Shown piece after piece: positions 1-9,701 of a stretch of DNA of 45,331 nucleotides. Each line of letters starts with the position of its first letter. Within the stretch, counting starts at the first letter, position 1. The DNA comes from JAKOQB01 sp036824465. GTDB taxonomy: Bacteria > Pseudomonadota > Gammaproteobacteria > Burkholderiales > Burkholderiaceae_F. The stretch is from positions 1-45,331 of the forward strand of contig DAITAC010000024.1 in the NCBI GenBank assembly GCA_036824465.1, written 5' to 3'. The translations under genes were made by a program, and so were the position numbers. Below the pieces are notes generated by a model. The model had not been told where the DNA came from. It did not search any database and saw nothing but the letters and a program-made list of their open reading frames with translations.

Positions 1-1
1 A

Positions 2-277
2 CATGCGGGGCCGATCGACCTGGTGGACTGCTTCCGCAAGGCCGACGACATCGGCCCGCTGGCGGACGACGCGATCGCGATCGGCGCCAAGTGCCTGTGG
101 ATGCAGCTCGGCGTCGTGAACCAGGCCGCGGCCGACAAGGCGCGCACGGCTGGACTCGATGTCGTGATGGACCGCTGCGTGAAGATCGAGCACGGCCGGC
201 TGTACGGCGGTTTGAACTGGGCGGGCGTCAATACGCGCGTGATTTCGGCCAAGCGGCCGCGGCAACTTCCCTATTAG
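2..277 (+). CDS. CoA-binding domain protein (YccU-like), 3' part only
   Basis: The window opens inside this gene; about 91 codons are visible, ending in TAG at 275-277. The remaining sequence has the C-terminal half of a Rossmann-like CoA_binding_2 domain: the stretch LWMQLGVVNQAA, the motif VVMDRCVKIEH, and a short tail. Family members are usually about 135-150 residues, so roughly the first third lies outside. These proteins are thought to bind coenzyme A or acyl-CoA, but no reaction is established. It lies just upstream of metY on the same strand and could be co-transcribed with it. The open frame runs to the window edge; the first internal GTG at 23 is not proposed as the start. Confidence 0.85.
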   Translation, partial: HAGPIDLVDCFRKADDIGPLADDAIAIGAKCLWMQLGVVNQAAADKARTAGLDVVMDRCVKIEHGRLYGGLNWAGVNTRVISAKRPRQLPY

Positions 278-341
278 TGATCCGCTATCTGTGATCCGTG
301 GATCGCAGTGCACGGACAACGGATCATGAACAACGGATCAC
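277..341 (+). repeat. paired 14-bp tandem repeats forming a long inverted repeat in the metY leader
   Basis: GTGATCCG occurs at 277-284 and 291-298 (period 14). ACAACGGATCA occurs at 316-326 and 330-340 (also period 14). The second pair is the inverted form of the first: GTGATCCG (277-284) can pair with CGGATCAC (334-341), and TGATCCG (292-298) with CGGATCA (320-326). The RNA could fold into two stacked stems separated by a 6x7 internal loop. The right arm ends five bases before the metY start codon, so the fold would cover its ribosome-binding region. Function is not known. Confidence 0.6.
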
Positions 342-345
342 GACC

Positions 346-1644
346 ATGAGCGACAGACAATTCGGTATCGAGACCCTTTGCCTGCATGCCGGCCAATTGC
401 CCGATCCAGTGACGGGCAGCCGTGCCCAGCCGATCTATCAGACGACGAGCTACGTGTTCGACTCGGCCGACCACGCGGCGAGCCTGTTCAACCTGCAGAC
501 CTTCGGCAACGTCTATTCGCGCATCAGCAATCCGACCGTTGCGGTCTTCGAAGAGCGCGTCGCAGCGCTGGAGAACGGCCGTGCCGCGCTAGCCACATCG
601 AGCGGCATGGCCGCACAGCTGACGGCAATTCTCGCCATCGTGCAGCCGGGCGAGCACATCGTGTCTTCGTCTCTGCTCTACGGCGGCACGTACTCGCAGT
701 TTTCGGTCACGCTACCCAAGATGGGAATCGAGACGACTTTCGTCGATCCCGACGAGCCCGAGAACTTCCGTAACGCGATCCGACCGAACACGCGGCTTGT
801 CTACGGCGAAACGCTGGGGAACCCGAAAATCAACGTGCTCGATATCGAGCGTGTGGCAGCGATCGCGCACGAGGCGCAGGTCCCGCTGATGATCGACAAC
901 ACCATGCCGTCGCCGTATTTGTGCCGGCCACTGGACTGGGGCGCGGACATCGTCGTGCATTCGGCCACCAAATACATGGGTGGACATGGCACCACGATCG
1001 GTGGCGTGCTGGTAGAACGGGGCAAGTTCAACTGGGGCAACGGCAAGTTCCCCGACATGGTGCTGCCATCGAAGGGCTATCACGGCGTGAAGTTCTGGGA
1101 AACGTTCGGCGACTTTGCCTACACGATGAAGGCGCGCATGGAGGTGCTGCGCGTGCACGGTTCGTCGCTGGCGCCGCTGTCGGCCTGGCTGCTGCTGCAG
1201 GGGCTGGAGACGCTGCATGTACGTATGGATCGGCACGTGCAGAATGCGCGCAGGGTCGCTCAGTTCCTCGCAGCGCACCCTCGCGTGCAGTGGGTCAACT
1301 GGCCCGGATTGAGGTCGAGTCCGTACTACGCGCTGGCGAAGAAATACCTGCGCTCCGTCGACGGCGAGCCAGGTGCGTCGAGCGTGCTGACGTTCGGCAT
1401 CAAAGGGGGGGCGGCGGCTGGCGAGAAGTTCATCGACCGCCTGCAGTTCCTGTCTCACCTGGCGAACATCGGGGATGCGAAGTCACTGGTGATTCATCCG
1501 GCCTCAACCACACACCGCCAGTTGTCGGAAGAAGAGCAACGCGCCGCCGGCGTACTGCCTGAGATGGTGCGGCTGTCGATCGGCATCGAGTCGATCGACG
1601 ACATCCTGTGGGATCTGGAGCAGGCGCTGGCGGCCAGCACCTGA
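346..1644 (+). CDS. metY: O-acetylhomoserine aminocarboxypropyltransferase (sulfhydrylase)
   Basis: PLP-dependent enzyme of the Cys/Met metabolism family (fold type I), 432 residues, a normal length for O-acetylhomoserine sulfhydrylase. It makes homocysteine from O-acetylhomoserine and sulfide in the cytoplasm. The PLP lysine is K209 in SATKYMGGHG, the N-terminal signature is ETLCLHAGQ, and SSGMAAQ carries the phosphate-binding region. The long insert between the PLP lysine and the C-terminal domain (GNGKFPDM region) is typical of MetY and absent from shorter cystathionine synthases. I chose ATG 346; a GTG at 298 is in frame but would start inside the repeat. No strong Shine-Dalgarno precedes 346, and the repeat overlaps that region. 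It ends 13 bp from convergent rhlE without a visible terminator. Confidence 0.93.
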   Translation: MSDRQFGIETLCLHAGQLPDPVTGSRAQPIYQTTSYVFDSADHAASLFNLQTFGNVYSRISNPTVAVFEERVAALENGRAALATSSGMAAQLTAILAIVQPGEHIVSSSLLYGGTYSQFSVTLPKMGIETTFVDPDEPENFRNAIRPNTRLVYGETLGNPKINVLDIERVAAIAHEAQVPLMIDNTMPSPYLCRPLDWGADIVVHSATKYMGGHGTTIGGVLVERGKFNWGNGKFPDMVLPSKGYHGVKFWETFGDFAYTMKARMEVLRVHGSSLAPLSAWLLLQGLETLHVRMDRHVQNARRVAQFLAAHPRVQWVNWPGLRSSPYYALAKKYLRSVDGEPGASSVLTFGIKGGAAAGEKFIDRLQFLSHLANIGDAKSLVIHPASTTHRQLSEEEQRAAGVLPEMVRLSIGIESIDDILWDLEQALAAST

Positions 1645-1656
1645 TCGCGGCACGGG

Positions 1657-3069
1657 TCAGCGCTTCGTGCCGCCGAGCAAGGCCGCGACCCGCGCCGCCT
1701 TCTTGCCGCGTTCGCGCGGCGCGGCTTCATCGGTATCGGTCGCGGCGGATTCAGAAGCGACCGGCTCGTAGGGTTTGGTGAAGAAATCATCCACCGGCGA
1801 CGGCGGCGCGCTCCGGGCGGTCGAGCGCGGCGCGCCTTCGCGACGCGCAGGGCGCTCACGCCGCTCTCCGCGTTCCGTCCGCTCTCCGCGATCCGGCCGT
1901 GCGGCGCGCTCGAATGCGAGTGACTGGACTTCGAATTTCTGCTTGGTCAACTGCTCGATCGCGCGCACGCCGCGCTCGTCGGCCCCCGTCATCAGCATGA
2001 TCGCCAGGCCCGAGGCGCCCGCGCGGCCGGTGCGACCGATCCGGTGCACGTAGTCCTCGGCATTGAAAGGGACGTCGTAGTTGATCACCGCGGGCAGTTC
2101 GACGATGTCGAGTCCGCGCGCCGCGACATCAGTGGCGACCAGCACTTCGATCTCGCCCTTCTTGAACCCTTCAAGCGCCTTCGTCCGCTCGTCCTGCGAT
2201 TTGTCGCCATGGATCGCGTCCGCGTTCACGCCGGCCTTCTGCAGCTGACGCGCAAGACGGCGGCATTCGATCTTGGCATTGACGAACACCAGCACCTGCT
2301 TCATGCGCCCGTCGTCCGGCCCACGCGTCTTCAGCAACGTCAGCAATGCGTCGGTCTTTTCGGATTCGTGCACCTTGACGATTTCCTGCTTGATCAGCTC
2401 GGCCGGCGCGTTGCGACGCGCGACTTCAAGCAACTGCGGATCACGCAGGAAGTTCGCCGCGAGCTTCTTGATCTCCTCCGAGAACGTGGCCGAGAACATC
2501 AGGCTTTGCCGTTCTTTCGGCAGCAGGTTCAGGATGCGCGAAATATCGGGCAAGAAGCCCATGTCGAGCATCCGGTCGGCTTCATCGAGCACGACGATCT
2601 GCACCTGACCGAGCGAAGTGTTCTTCTGCTGCAGGTGATCGAGCAGGCGGCCCGGCGTGGCCACGATGATCTCGACGCCCGTACGCAGCGCCTGCGTCTG
2701 CGGATCCATATCGACGCCGCCGTAGACGGTTGCGCAGCGCAGCGCGGTCTTGCTGATGTATTTCTTGAAGTTGTCCGCGACCTGCTCCGCCAGTTCGCGC
2801 GTCGGCGCCAGAATCAGCGAGCGCACCGGATGACGCGCCGGCGACATGCTGGCGCTTGCGTGCGGCAGCAGGCGCTGGATGATCGGCAGGGCGAAGCCGG
2901 CCGTCTTGCCGGTGCCGGTCTGCGCCGCGCCCATCACGTCCTTGCCTTTCAGGACGATCGGGATCGCCTTCGACTGGATCGGCGTGGGCGTCGTGTAGCC
3001 CATCTCCTTCACCGCCGCAACGATCAGCGGGTCGAGGCCGAAATGGTCAAAGTCGTGGTAGTCGGACAA
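1657..3069 (-). CDS. rhlE: DEAD-box RNA helicase RhlE
   Basis: Superfamily 2 RNA helicase of 470 residues. Visible in order: Q motif (GYTTPTPIQSKAIP), Walker A AQTGTGKT, PTRELAEQV, DEAD motif VLDEADRMLD, motif III SAT (MFSATFSEE), helicase C domain with ARGLDI and the HRIGRTGRAG motif VI, then a basic Arg/Glu-rich tail (about residues 375-470). RhlE proteins help ribosome assembly and RNA decay in the cytoplasm. The start is TTG at 3067-3069: the frame is closed by TAG only three codons upstream, and the next in-frame ATG would remove the Q motif. The tail is low complexity and is the least conserved part. Confidence 0.93.
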   Translation of the reverse strand: MSDYHDFDHFGLDPLIVAAVKEMGYTTPTPIQSKAIPIVLKGKDVMGAAQTGTGKTAGFALPIIQRLLPHASASMSPARHPVRSLILAPTRELAEQVADNFKKYISKTALRCATVYGGVDMDPQTQALRTGVEIIVATPGRLLDHLQQKNTSLGQVQIVVLDEADRMLDMGFLPDISRILNLLPKERQSLMFSATFSEEIKKLAANFLRDPQLLEVARRNAPAELIKQEIVKVHESEKTDALLTLLKTRGPDDGRMKQVLVFVNAKIECRRLARQLQKAGVNADAIHGDKSQDERTKALEGFKKGEIEVLVATDVAARGLDIVELPAVINYDVPFNAEDYVHRIGRTGRAGASGLAIMLMTGADERGVRAIEQLTKQKFEVQSLAFERAARPDRGERTERGERRERPARREGAPRSTARSAPPSPVDDFFTKPYEPVASESAATDTDEAAPRERGKKAARVAALLGGTKR

Positions 3070-3110
3070 GTGGTTGTTCTATCTCTGTCGGGCGGTGCAC
3101 GATTTGGAGC

Positions 3111-3165
3111 GTTCTCGATGCATGGTGTGGTGGGCCGTGTTGGACTCGAACCAACGACCAAAGGA
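3111..3165 (-). repeat. duplicated 3' half of tRNA-Ile2 with flank
   Basis: Bases 3128-3165 are identical over 38 nt to 3254-3291, the 3' half of the tRNA (3' side of the anticodon stem, variable loop, T arm, acceptor strand and CCA). The similarity continues about 17 bp past the CCA with four mismatches (3111-3127 against 3237-3253). The spacing is 126 bp and the orientation is direct. The tRNA 5' half is absent, so this copy cannot make a tRNA. Such 3'-end duplications are typical of attachment sites left by tRNA-integrating elements, but a simple local duplication would look similar. Confidence 0.85.
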
Positions 3166-3253
3166 GCGAGCGCCGCCCAGTGTAAGGCGCGAGCGAGTCC
3201 GCTGCGGGTGCCGCAGGCGCCCAGAGGACTCGGAAAGGTCTCGACGCATGGGT

Positions 3254-3330
3254 TGGTGGGCCGTGTTGGACTCGAACCAACGACCAAAGGATTATGAGTC
3301 CTCTGCTCTAACCGACTGAGCTAACGGCCC
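3254..3330 (-). tRNA. tRNA-Ile2 (anticodon CAU, lysidine-type)
   Basis: A 77-nt cloverleaf with encoded CCA (3254-3256 on the minus strand). The acceptor arms GGGCCGT and ACGGCCC pair perfectly, the D arm is AGCTCAGTCGGTTAGAGCA, the anticodon loop is CTCATAA and the T arm carries GGTTCGAGTCC. CAU normally reads AUG, but the overall sequence resembles the minor isoleucine tRNA whose wobble C becomes lysidine (TilS) to read AUA. Elongator and initiator Met tRNAs differ in acceptor and D-arm sequence. It lies 54 bp downstream of rpoD on the same strand and may be processed from read-through of that operon. tilS is not in the window. Confidence 0.9.
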
Positions 3331-3384
3331 GCTCATTGGGGACGCTAACGAGCAGCGTAATCGATCGCCAGCGCCGCCCACCGA

Positions 3385-5631
<2,247 letters not shown>

Positions 5632-6041
5632 TCAGCCACCCGAGAAATACCTTGTCCTAAGCCTCGAAGATGTAGGCAAAAAACGCCACCGCAATCCTTC
5701 AGGCCGTGTCAGGTTCAGTTTTGATATCAGATTCGTCGCGGCAGTTGCCGTCAGTCCAACGCACTGTGCCGGCGAACGCCGGATTGACCTCGTTCGACCG
5801 AGCACATCGCGACGGTCCGCGGCAGGTGCTCGCCCCAAACCGGCCGAACTTCAACAGACTGCCACCACACATGAAGAGCGCGCCATCGCGTGTTGGCCGA
5901 TCCACCCGTTTGGGGGCGGCCTGCTTGCGCTGCTCTGGCCGCTTGCGCGGCCCATGCCGCCCGCGGCGGCTTCGGAAACATTGGAGTATAGCCGAGCCGA
6001 CCAAGGAATTCCGAGGTTCATGCGGGTCAGCATGCTCGCGG
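5632..6041 (-). other. 410-bp spacer between dnaG and rpoD
   Basis: I see no gene here on either strand. Reading toward rpoD there is a -10-like TATACT at 5985-5990 (minus strand) without a good -35, so an internal rpoD promoter is plausible but weak. In enterobacteria, internal promoters of this operon lie within or just upstream of dnaG and rpoD. The spacer is longer than any other gap in the operon (13-69 bp), which fits a separate control point for the sigma gene. No terminator-type hairpin with a T-tract was found. Confidence 0.4.
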
Positions 6042-7799
6042 CTATGTGCAGCCGGCCGAGCGCAGCCTTGCGTATTCCCGATCGGCCTGCTGGTAGGCAC
6101 GCAGATTGTCCTCCGAGGGTTCCGCCTGATAGCGCGCGAGGAGTTCAGCGCGGCGGGCCTCCAGGCGCTGCTGCGCCAGTCGGGCGAACGCGCCAACAAC
6201 CTCGTCTCGAGCAGCGGCCGCGTCGTCGTCTCCCGCGAGCCCCTGCGCGGCGATCGCTTCGTACCCGGCATGGAACTCGCTATCGGCGAGCGCCTGGATC
6301 AGCGCGCCGGTTGTTGGCGTCCCCGGCTGGGTCGCGGCACGCCAGACCTCACGCAGCTTGCGATCGATCGTTTGCTCACTGGCATCGGTCTCGCGCAGGA
6401 TCTCGGCATTGAAGTCGCGCGCCAATTCAGGGAACAGGATCAGCCATTGCAGGATGCGCGCCTTGAGGTCGCCGACTTCGACCCCTACCCTCCTTGCGCG
6501 TGGCGCAGGCGCAGTCGGCAATCGGCGCCAGCGGGTCAGACCAAATAGTGACTCGACGTCGTCGGGGGCGATGCGGCTTGCGGCCGCAACCTCACCAATC
6601 AGCTGCAGTCGCAACGCGCCCGCAGCCATGGACGAGAGGAGAGGCTTGGCTTCAGCCACGAGCGTCGCCCGACCTTCGGCCGTATCGAGCGCCTTGCCTT
6701 CCGAAATCGTGCGGATGAACCAGGCCGAAAGTGGCATCGCTCGCGCAAGTTCCGTCTCGAACGCCGCCGCGCCATGCAGCTTGACCAAGCTGTCCGGATC
6801 CTCGCCCTCGGGCAGCAGCACAAAGCTGGCACGCTTGGCGTCCCCGATGCCGGTCAACGCTGCTTCAAGCGCGCGCCGTGCTGCCTTGCGCCCGGCGGCG
6901 TCACCGTCAAAGGCAAAAACCACGTGATCGGTCGTGCGAAACAGATTTGCGACATGCACGCCGGTGATCGCCGTCCCCAGTGCCGCGACCGATTCTTCGA
7001 ATCCAGCCTGCACGAGCTGGATCACATCCATGTAGCCCTCGCACACGATCACCCGACCCCGGCGCCGAATCGCATCCTGCGCTTCGAACAGGCCGTACAA
7101 CTCCTGGCCCTTGTGAAAGACGGGCGTTTCGGGAGAGTTCAGATACTTCGGCTCCGAACCATCCATTGATCGCGCACCGAAGCCGATCACGGCACCGCGG
7201 CGATTCCGGATTGGAAACATCACGCGATCACGAAAGCGGTCGTATCGCTTGCCCTCATCGGCAATCACCAGACCGGCCTCGACCAATCTCGGGTCTTCGT
7301 ATGGATCGAACACTTCGCGCAATGACTGCCAGCCATCTGGCGCGTAGCCGAGCGCAAAGCGTGCTGCGATCTGGCCGGTCAGACCGCGCTGCTTCAGATA
7401 CCCGATCGCGTTCGGCGCATCCTTGAGCTGGCGTCGATAGAACTCGCTCGCCTGCAGCAAGGCATCCGACAGGCCGCGCGCTTTCGACGCCTCCTCTCGC
7501 CCGCCGGGAGTTTCAGGCACGTGCATGCCGACCTGTTGGGCGAGCTCACGTACGGCGTCGACAAATCCAAGCCCGCGCTGCTCCATCAGAAAGCCAACGG
7601 CCGTCCCATGCACACCGCAGCCGAAGCAGTGGTAGAACTGCTTGGACGGACTGACGGTGAACGACGGCGTTTTTTCCCCGTGAAACGGGCACAGACCAAG
7701 ATAGTTCTGCCCCGCCTTCTTCAGTTGCACATACCTCCCCACGACGTCGACGACGTCAACGCGCGCGAGCAGGTCGGAAATGAAGCCTTGCGGAATCAC
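6042..7799 (-). CDS. dnaG: DNA primase DnaG
   Basis: Synthesises RNA primers at the replication fork; 585 residues, normal for the family. The N-terminal zinc domain has the CHC2 pattern with C37, H40, C58 and C61. The RNA polymerase core follows, with the TOPRIM glutamate motif CEGYMDVIQL near 260 and the metal-binding motif FDGDAAGRKA near 305. The C-terminal 150 residues match the DnaB-interacting domain in position and composition. The start is GTG at 7797-7799; the residues that follow (IPQGFISDLLARVDVVDVV) are the usual primase N-terminus. No clear Shine-Dalgarno is visible, and the upstream yqeY stop is 15 bp away, so translation may depend on coupling. Confidence 0.96.
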   Translation of the reverse strand: MIPQGFISDLLARVDVVDVVGRYVQLKKAGQNYLGLCPFHGEKTPSFTVSPSKQFYHCFGCGVHGTAVGFLMEQRGLGFVDAVRELAQQVGMHVPETPGGREEASKARGLSDALLQASEFYRRQLKDAPNAIGYLKQRGLTGQIAARFALGYAPDGWQSLREVFDPYEDPRLVEAGLVIADEGKRYDRFRDRVMFPIRNRRGAVIGFGARSMDGSEPKYLNSPETPVFHKGQELYGLFEAQDAIRRRGRVIVCEGYMDVIQLVQAGFEESVAALGTAITGVHVANLFRTTDHVVFAFDGDAAGRKAARRALEAALTGIGDAKRASFVLLPEGEDPDSLVKLHGAAAFETELARAMPLSAWFIRTISEGKALDTAEGRATLVAEAKPLLSSMAAGALRLQLIGEVAAASRIAPDDVESLFGLTRWRRLPTAPAPRARRVGVEVGDLKARILQWLILFPELARDFNAEILRETDASEQTIDRKLREVWRAATQPGTPTTGALIQALADSEFHAGYEAIAAQGLAGDDDAAAARDEVVGAFARLAQQRLEARRAELLARYQAEPSEDNLRAYQQADREYARLRSAGCT

Positions 7800-7814
7800 A
7801 ACGTCGGAGGCGCC

Positions 7815-8261
7815 TTAGCCGGCGAGTTTCTGTTTTACCAGTGCCGAGACCTTGCCCATATCGGCGCGACCAGCGACGCGCGGCTTGAGCACCGCCATAA
7901 CCTTGCCCATCGCCTGGGGACCCGCGGCAGCGGTCTCCTGGATCGCCTTGGCAATCACCGTGAGCAGGTCCGCTTCGCTCATCTGTTGCGGCAGATACCC
8001 GGTCAGCAGGGTCAGTTCTGCGGTCTCCTTGTCGACCAGGTCCCGGCGGCCCGCCTTCTCGAACTGCTCGATGGAGTCACGCCGTTGCTTGATCAGTTTC
8101 TCGATGATCGTGGTCACGATCGCATCATCGGCGGTAATGCGTTCATCGATTTCCTTCTGCTTGACTGCGGCGAGCAACAGGCGGATCGCCGACAGCCGAT
8201 CCGCTGCGCGCGCACGCATTGCCGCCTTCATGTCTTCGTTGATTCGCTCTCTGAGCGTCAT
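7815..8261 (-). CDS. yqeY: GatB/YqeY domain protein
   Basis: A 148-residue, mostly helical protein of the YqeY family, which shares its fold with the tail domain of the GatB amidotransferase subunit. The family's role is not settled; a link to tRNA has been suggested from the fold. Typical features visible are MTLRERINEDMKAAMRAR at the N-terminus, a central TGYLPQQMSE motif and the C-terminal MGKVMAVLKPRVAGRADM. I chose ATG 8261 because GGAGA lies about 7 nt upstream; a longer frame to 8291 adds ten residues without support. It sits between rpsU and dnaG, its usual place in betaproteobacteria, and is co-directional with both. Confidence 0.92.
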   Translation of the reverse strand: MTLRERINEDMKAAMRARAADRLSAIRLLLAAVKQKEIDERITADDAIVTTIIEKLIKQRRDSIEQFEKAGRRDLVDKETAELTLLTGYLPQQMSEADLLTVIAKAIQETAAAGPQAMGKVMAVLKPRVAGRADMGKVSALVKQKLAG

Positions 8262-8330
8262 TGGTATCTCCAGAAAGACAAAGCGCGCCACGAGGGCGCG
8301 CTTGGGATTTGGCCGGCGACTCGCGCAGAA

Positions 8331-8543
8331 CTAGTAGAGCTTCTTCGGCAGCATCTGGCTGCGCAGGCGCTTGAAGTGGCGCTTGATCGCTGCCGATTTC
8401 TTGCGCTTGCGCTCAGCGGTGGGCTTCTCGTAGAACTCGCGCGCGCGCAGTTCGGTCAGCAGACCGCTCTTTTCGATCGTGCGCTTGAAGCGCCGTAATG
8501 CGACTTCAAAGGGCTCATTTTCCTTGAGGCGAATGGTAGGCAT
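8331..8543 (-). CDS. rpsU: 30S ribosomal protein bS21
   Basis: A 70-residue basic protein of the small subunit, needed for efficient mRNA initiation. The start MPTIRLKENEPFEVALRRFK, the central REFYEKPTAER and the basic tail ending in PKKLY are diagnostic. An AGGAA ribosome-binding site lies about 6 nt before ATG 8543. It is the first gene of the macromolecular synthesis operon. The gap to yqeY is 69 bp, with no clear terminator or attenuator that I could identify. A long open frame extends upstream of the ATG on this strand, but it is antisense to tsaD and not real. Confidence 0.97.
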   Translation of the reverse strand: MPTIRLKENEPFEVALRRFKRTIEKSGLLTELRAREFYEKPTAERKRKKSAAIKRHFKRLRSQMLPKKLY

Positions 8544-8580
8544 GAAGTTCCTGGGTGCAATGGCCGGCTGAAAGCGCAGG

Positions 8581-8610
8581 ATTGTATCCCGGCGCAGAAA
8601 AAATTGACAA
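8581..8610 (-). promoter_or_regulatory. sigma-70 promoter of rpsU-yqeY-dnaG-rpoD
   Basis: On the minus strand TTGTCA (8605-8610) and TACAAT (8581-8586) are separated by 18 bp. Initiation about 7 nt downstream would give a leader of roughly 30 nt before rpsU. It is the best promoter match in the rpsU/tsaD divergent spacer; no comparable match faces tsaD. Confidence 0.7.
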
Positions 8611-8687
8611 GTCAAGGCCTTAGGTACGCAAGGCCCCATGGTGTGCCCGCTAAACTCGCTTTCACTCTCGACTTGGGTGACGGGCGC

Positions 8688-9701
8688 GTGGTCGTCCTCG
8701 GCATTGAAACGTCCTGTGATGAAACCGGCATCGCGCTGCTCGACCATCAGCGCGGCCTGCTGGGGCATGCGGTCCATTCCCAGATTGAAATGCACCGCGC
8801 CTACGGCGGGGTAGTCCCGGAACTGGCATCGCGCGACCATATCCGACGCGTGCTGCCTCTGCTCGATCAGGTGCTGAAACAGGCGGGGCTCGAACGAACC
8901 GCGATCGATGCCATTGCAGTGACGATTGGCCCGGGCCTGATCGGGGCGCTGCTGGTCGGCGCCAGTATCGCGCATGGCCTGGGCGTGGCGCTGCGCAGGC
9001 CAGTGGTCGGCGTACACCACCTCGAAGGCCACCTGCTGTCGCCGTTGCTTGCGCGCCCCGCGCCGTCTTTTCCGTTCGTTGCACTGCTGGTGTCCGGAGG
9101 GCACACGCAGTTGCTGTACGTGGCGGGAATCGGCGCTTACCGCCTCCTCGGCGACACGGTCGACGACGCGGCAGGCGAGGCGTTCGACAAAACTGCGCAA
9201 TTGCTAGGACTCGGCTATCCGGGCGGACCCGCGGTTTCGCGCCTCGCGGAATTCGGAACACCGGGAGCGGTGACGCTGCCGCGTCCGATGCTTCATAGCG
9301 GCGATCTGGCCTTCAGTTTCAGTGGACTGAAAACTGCCGTGCTGACCGCCGTGCGAAAGATCGACTCGACCTGCGATCAGGCACGGGCTGATCTCGCAAG
9401 AGGCTTTGTCGATGCAGTGGTCGACGTGCTGAGCGTCAAGTCGATGCGCGCATTGAAACAGTCGGGAACCGACACGCTGGTCGTCGCAGGCGGGGTGGGC
9501 GCCAATCAGCAACTGCGTGAACGGCTGACCGCTGATGGGTCACGCGCGGGCGCGCAGGTCTTCTTCCCCCCGCTCGAGTTGTGCACTGACAACGGCGCCA
9601 TGATCGCCGTGGCCGGCCTGGCCAGGATGCAACGTGGCGCGATCGATCACAGTCACTCGTTCACCGTGCATCCGCGCTGGACGCTGGCTGAAGCGAACTA
9701 G
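8688..9701 (+). CDS. tsaD: tRNA N6-adenosine threonylcarbamoyltransferase TsaD
   Basis: Transfers threonylcarbamoyl from TC-AMP to A37 of ANN-decoding tRNAs, together with TsaB and TsaE. Family signatures are LGIETSCDETGIAL at the N-terminus, the iron-binding HLEGH motif (HxxxH), the loop LLVSGGHTQL, and CTDNGAMIA near the C-terminus. I propose GTG 8688, which starts the protein two residues before LGIETSCDE as in relatives and gives 337 residues, the usual length. A longer frame back to 8604 would add 28 residues not expected for the family. The stop shares the CTAG palindrome (9698-9701) with the convergent plsY stop. Confidence 0.94.
   Translation: MVVLGIETSCDETGIALLDHQRGLLGHAVHSQIEMHRAYGGVVPELASRDHIRRVLPLLDQVLKQAGLERTAIDAIAVTIGPGLIGALLVGASIAHGLGVALRRPVVGVHHLEGHLLSPLLARPAPSFPFVALLVSGGHTQLLYVAGIGAYRLLGDTVDDAAGEAFDKTAQLLGLGYPGGPAVSRLAEFGTPGAVTLPRPMLHSGDLAFSFSGLKTAVLTAVRKIDSTCDQARADLARGFVDAVVDVLSVKSMRALKQSGTDTLVVAGGVGANQQLRERLTADGSRAGAQVFFPPLELCTDNGAMIAVAGLARMQRGAIDHSHSFTVHPRWTLAEAN

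Noticed and set aside
2044..3297. Plus-strand open frame of over 400 codons
   Set aside because: It is antisense to rhlE, whose protein has all helicase motifs; long antisense frames are common at this G+C content.
3024..3319. Overlapping open frames giving peptides such as WWAVLDSNQRPK and VVGSSPTRPT
   Set aside because: They are translations of the tRNA-Ile2 gene and its partial copy. Such peptides are a well-known artefact of tRNA genes.
8604..8632. TTGACA at 8604-8609 as a plus-strand tsaD promoter
   Set aside because: No -10-like hexamer stands at 16-18 bp; the same bases fit the minus-strand rpsU promoter much better.
8331..9200. Minus-strand frame that would extend bS21 to about 290 residues
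   Set aside because: Only the last 70 codons match bS21, with a start codon and ribosome-binding site at 8543; the rest is antisense to tsaD.
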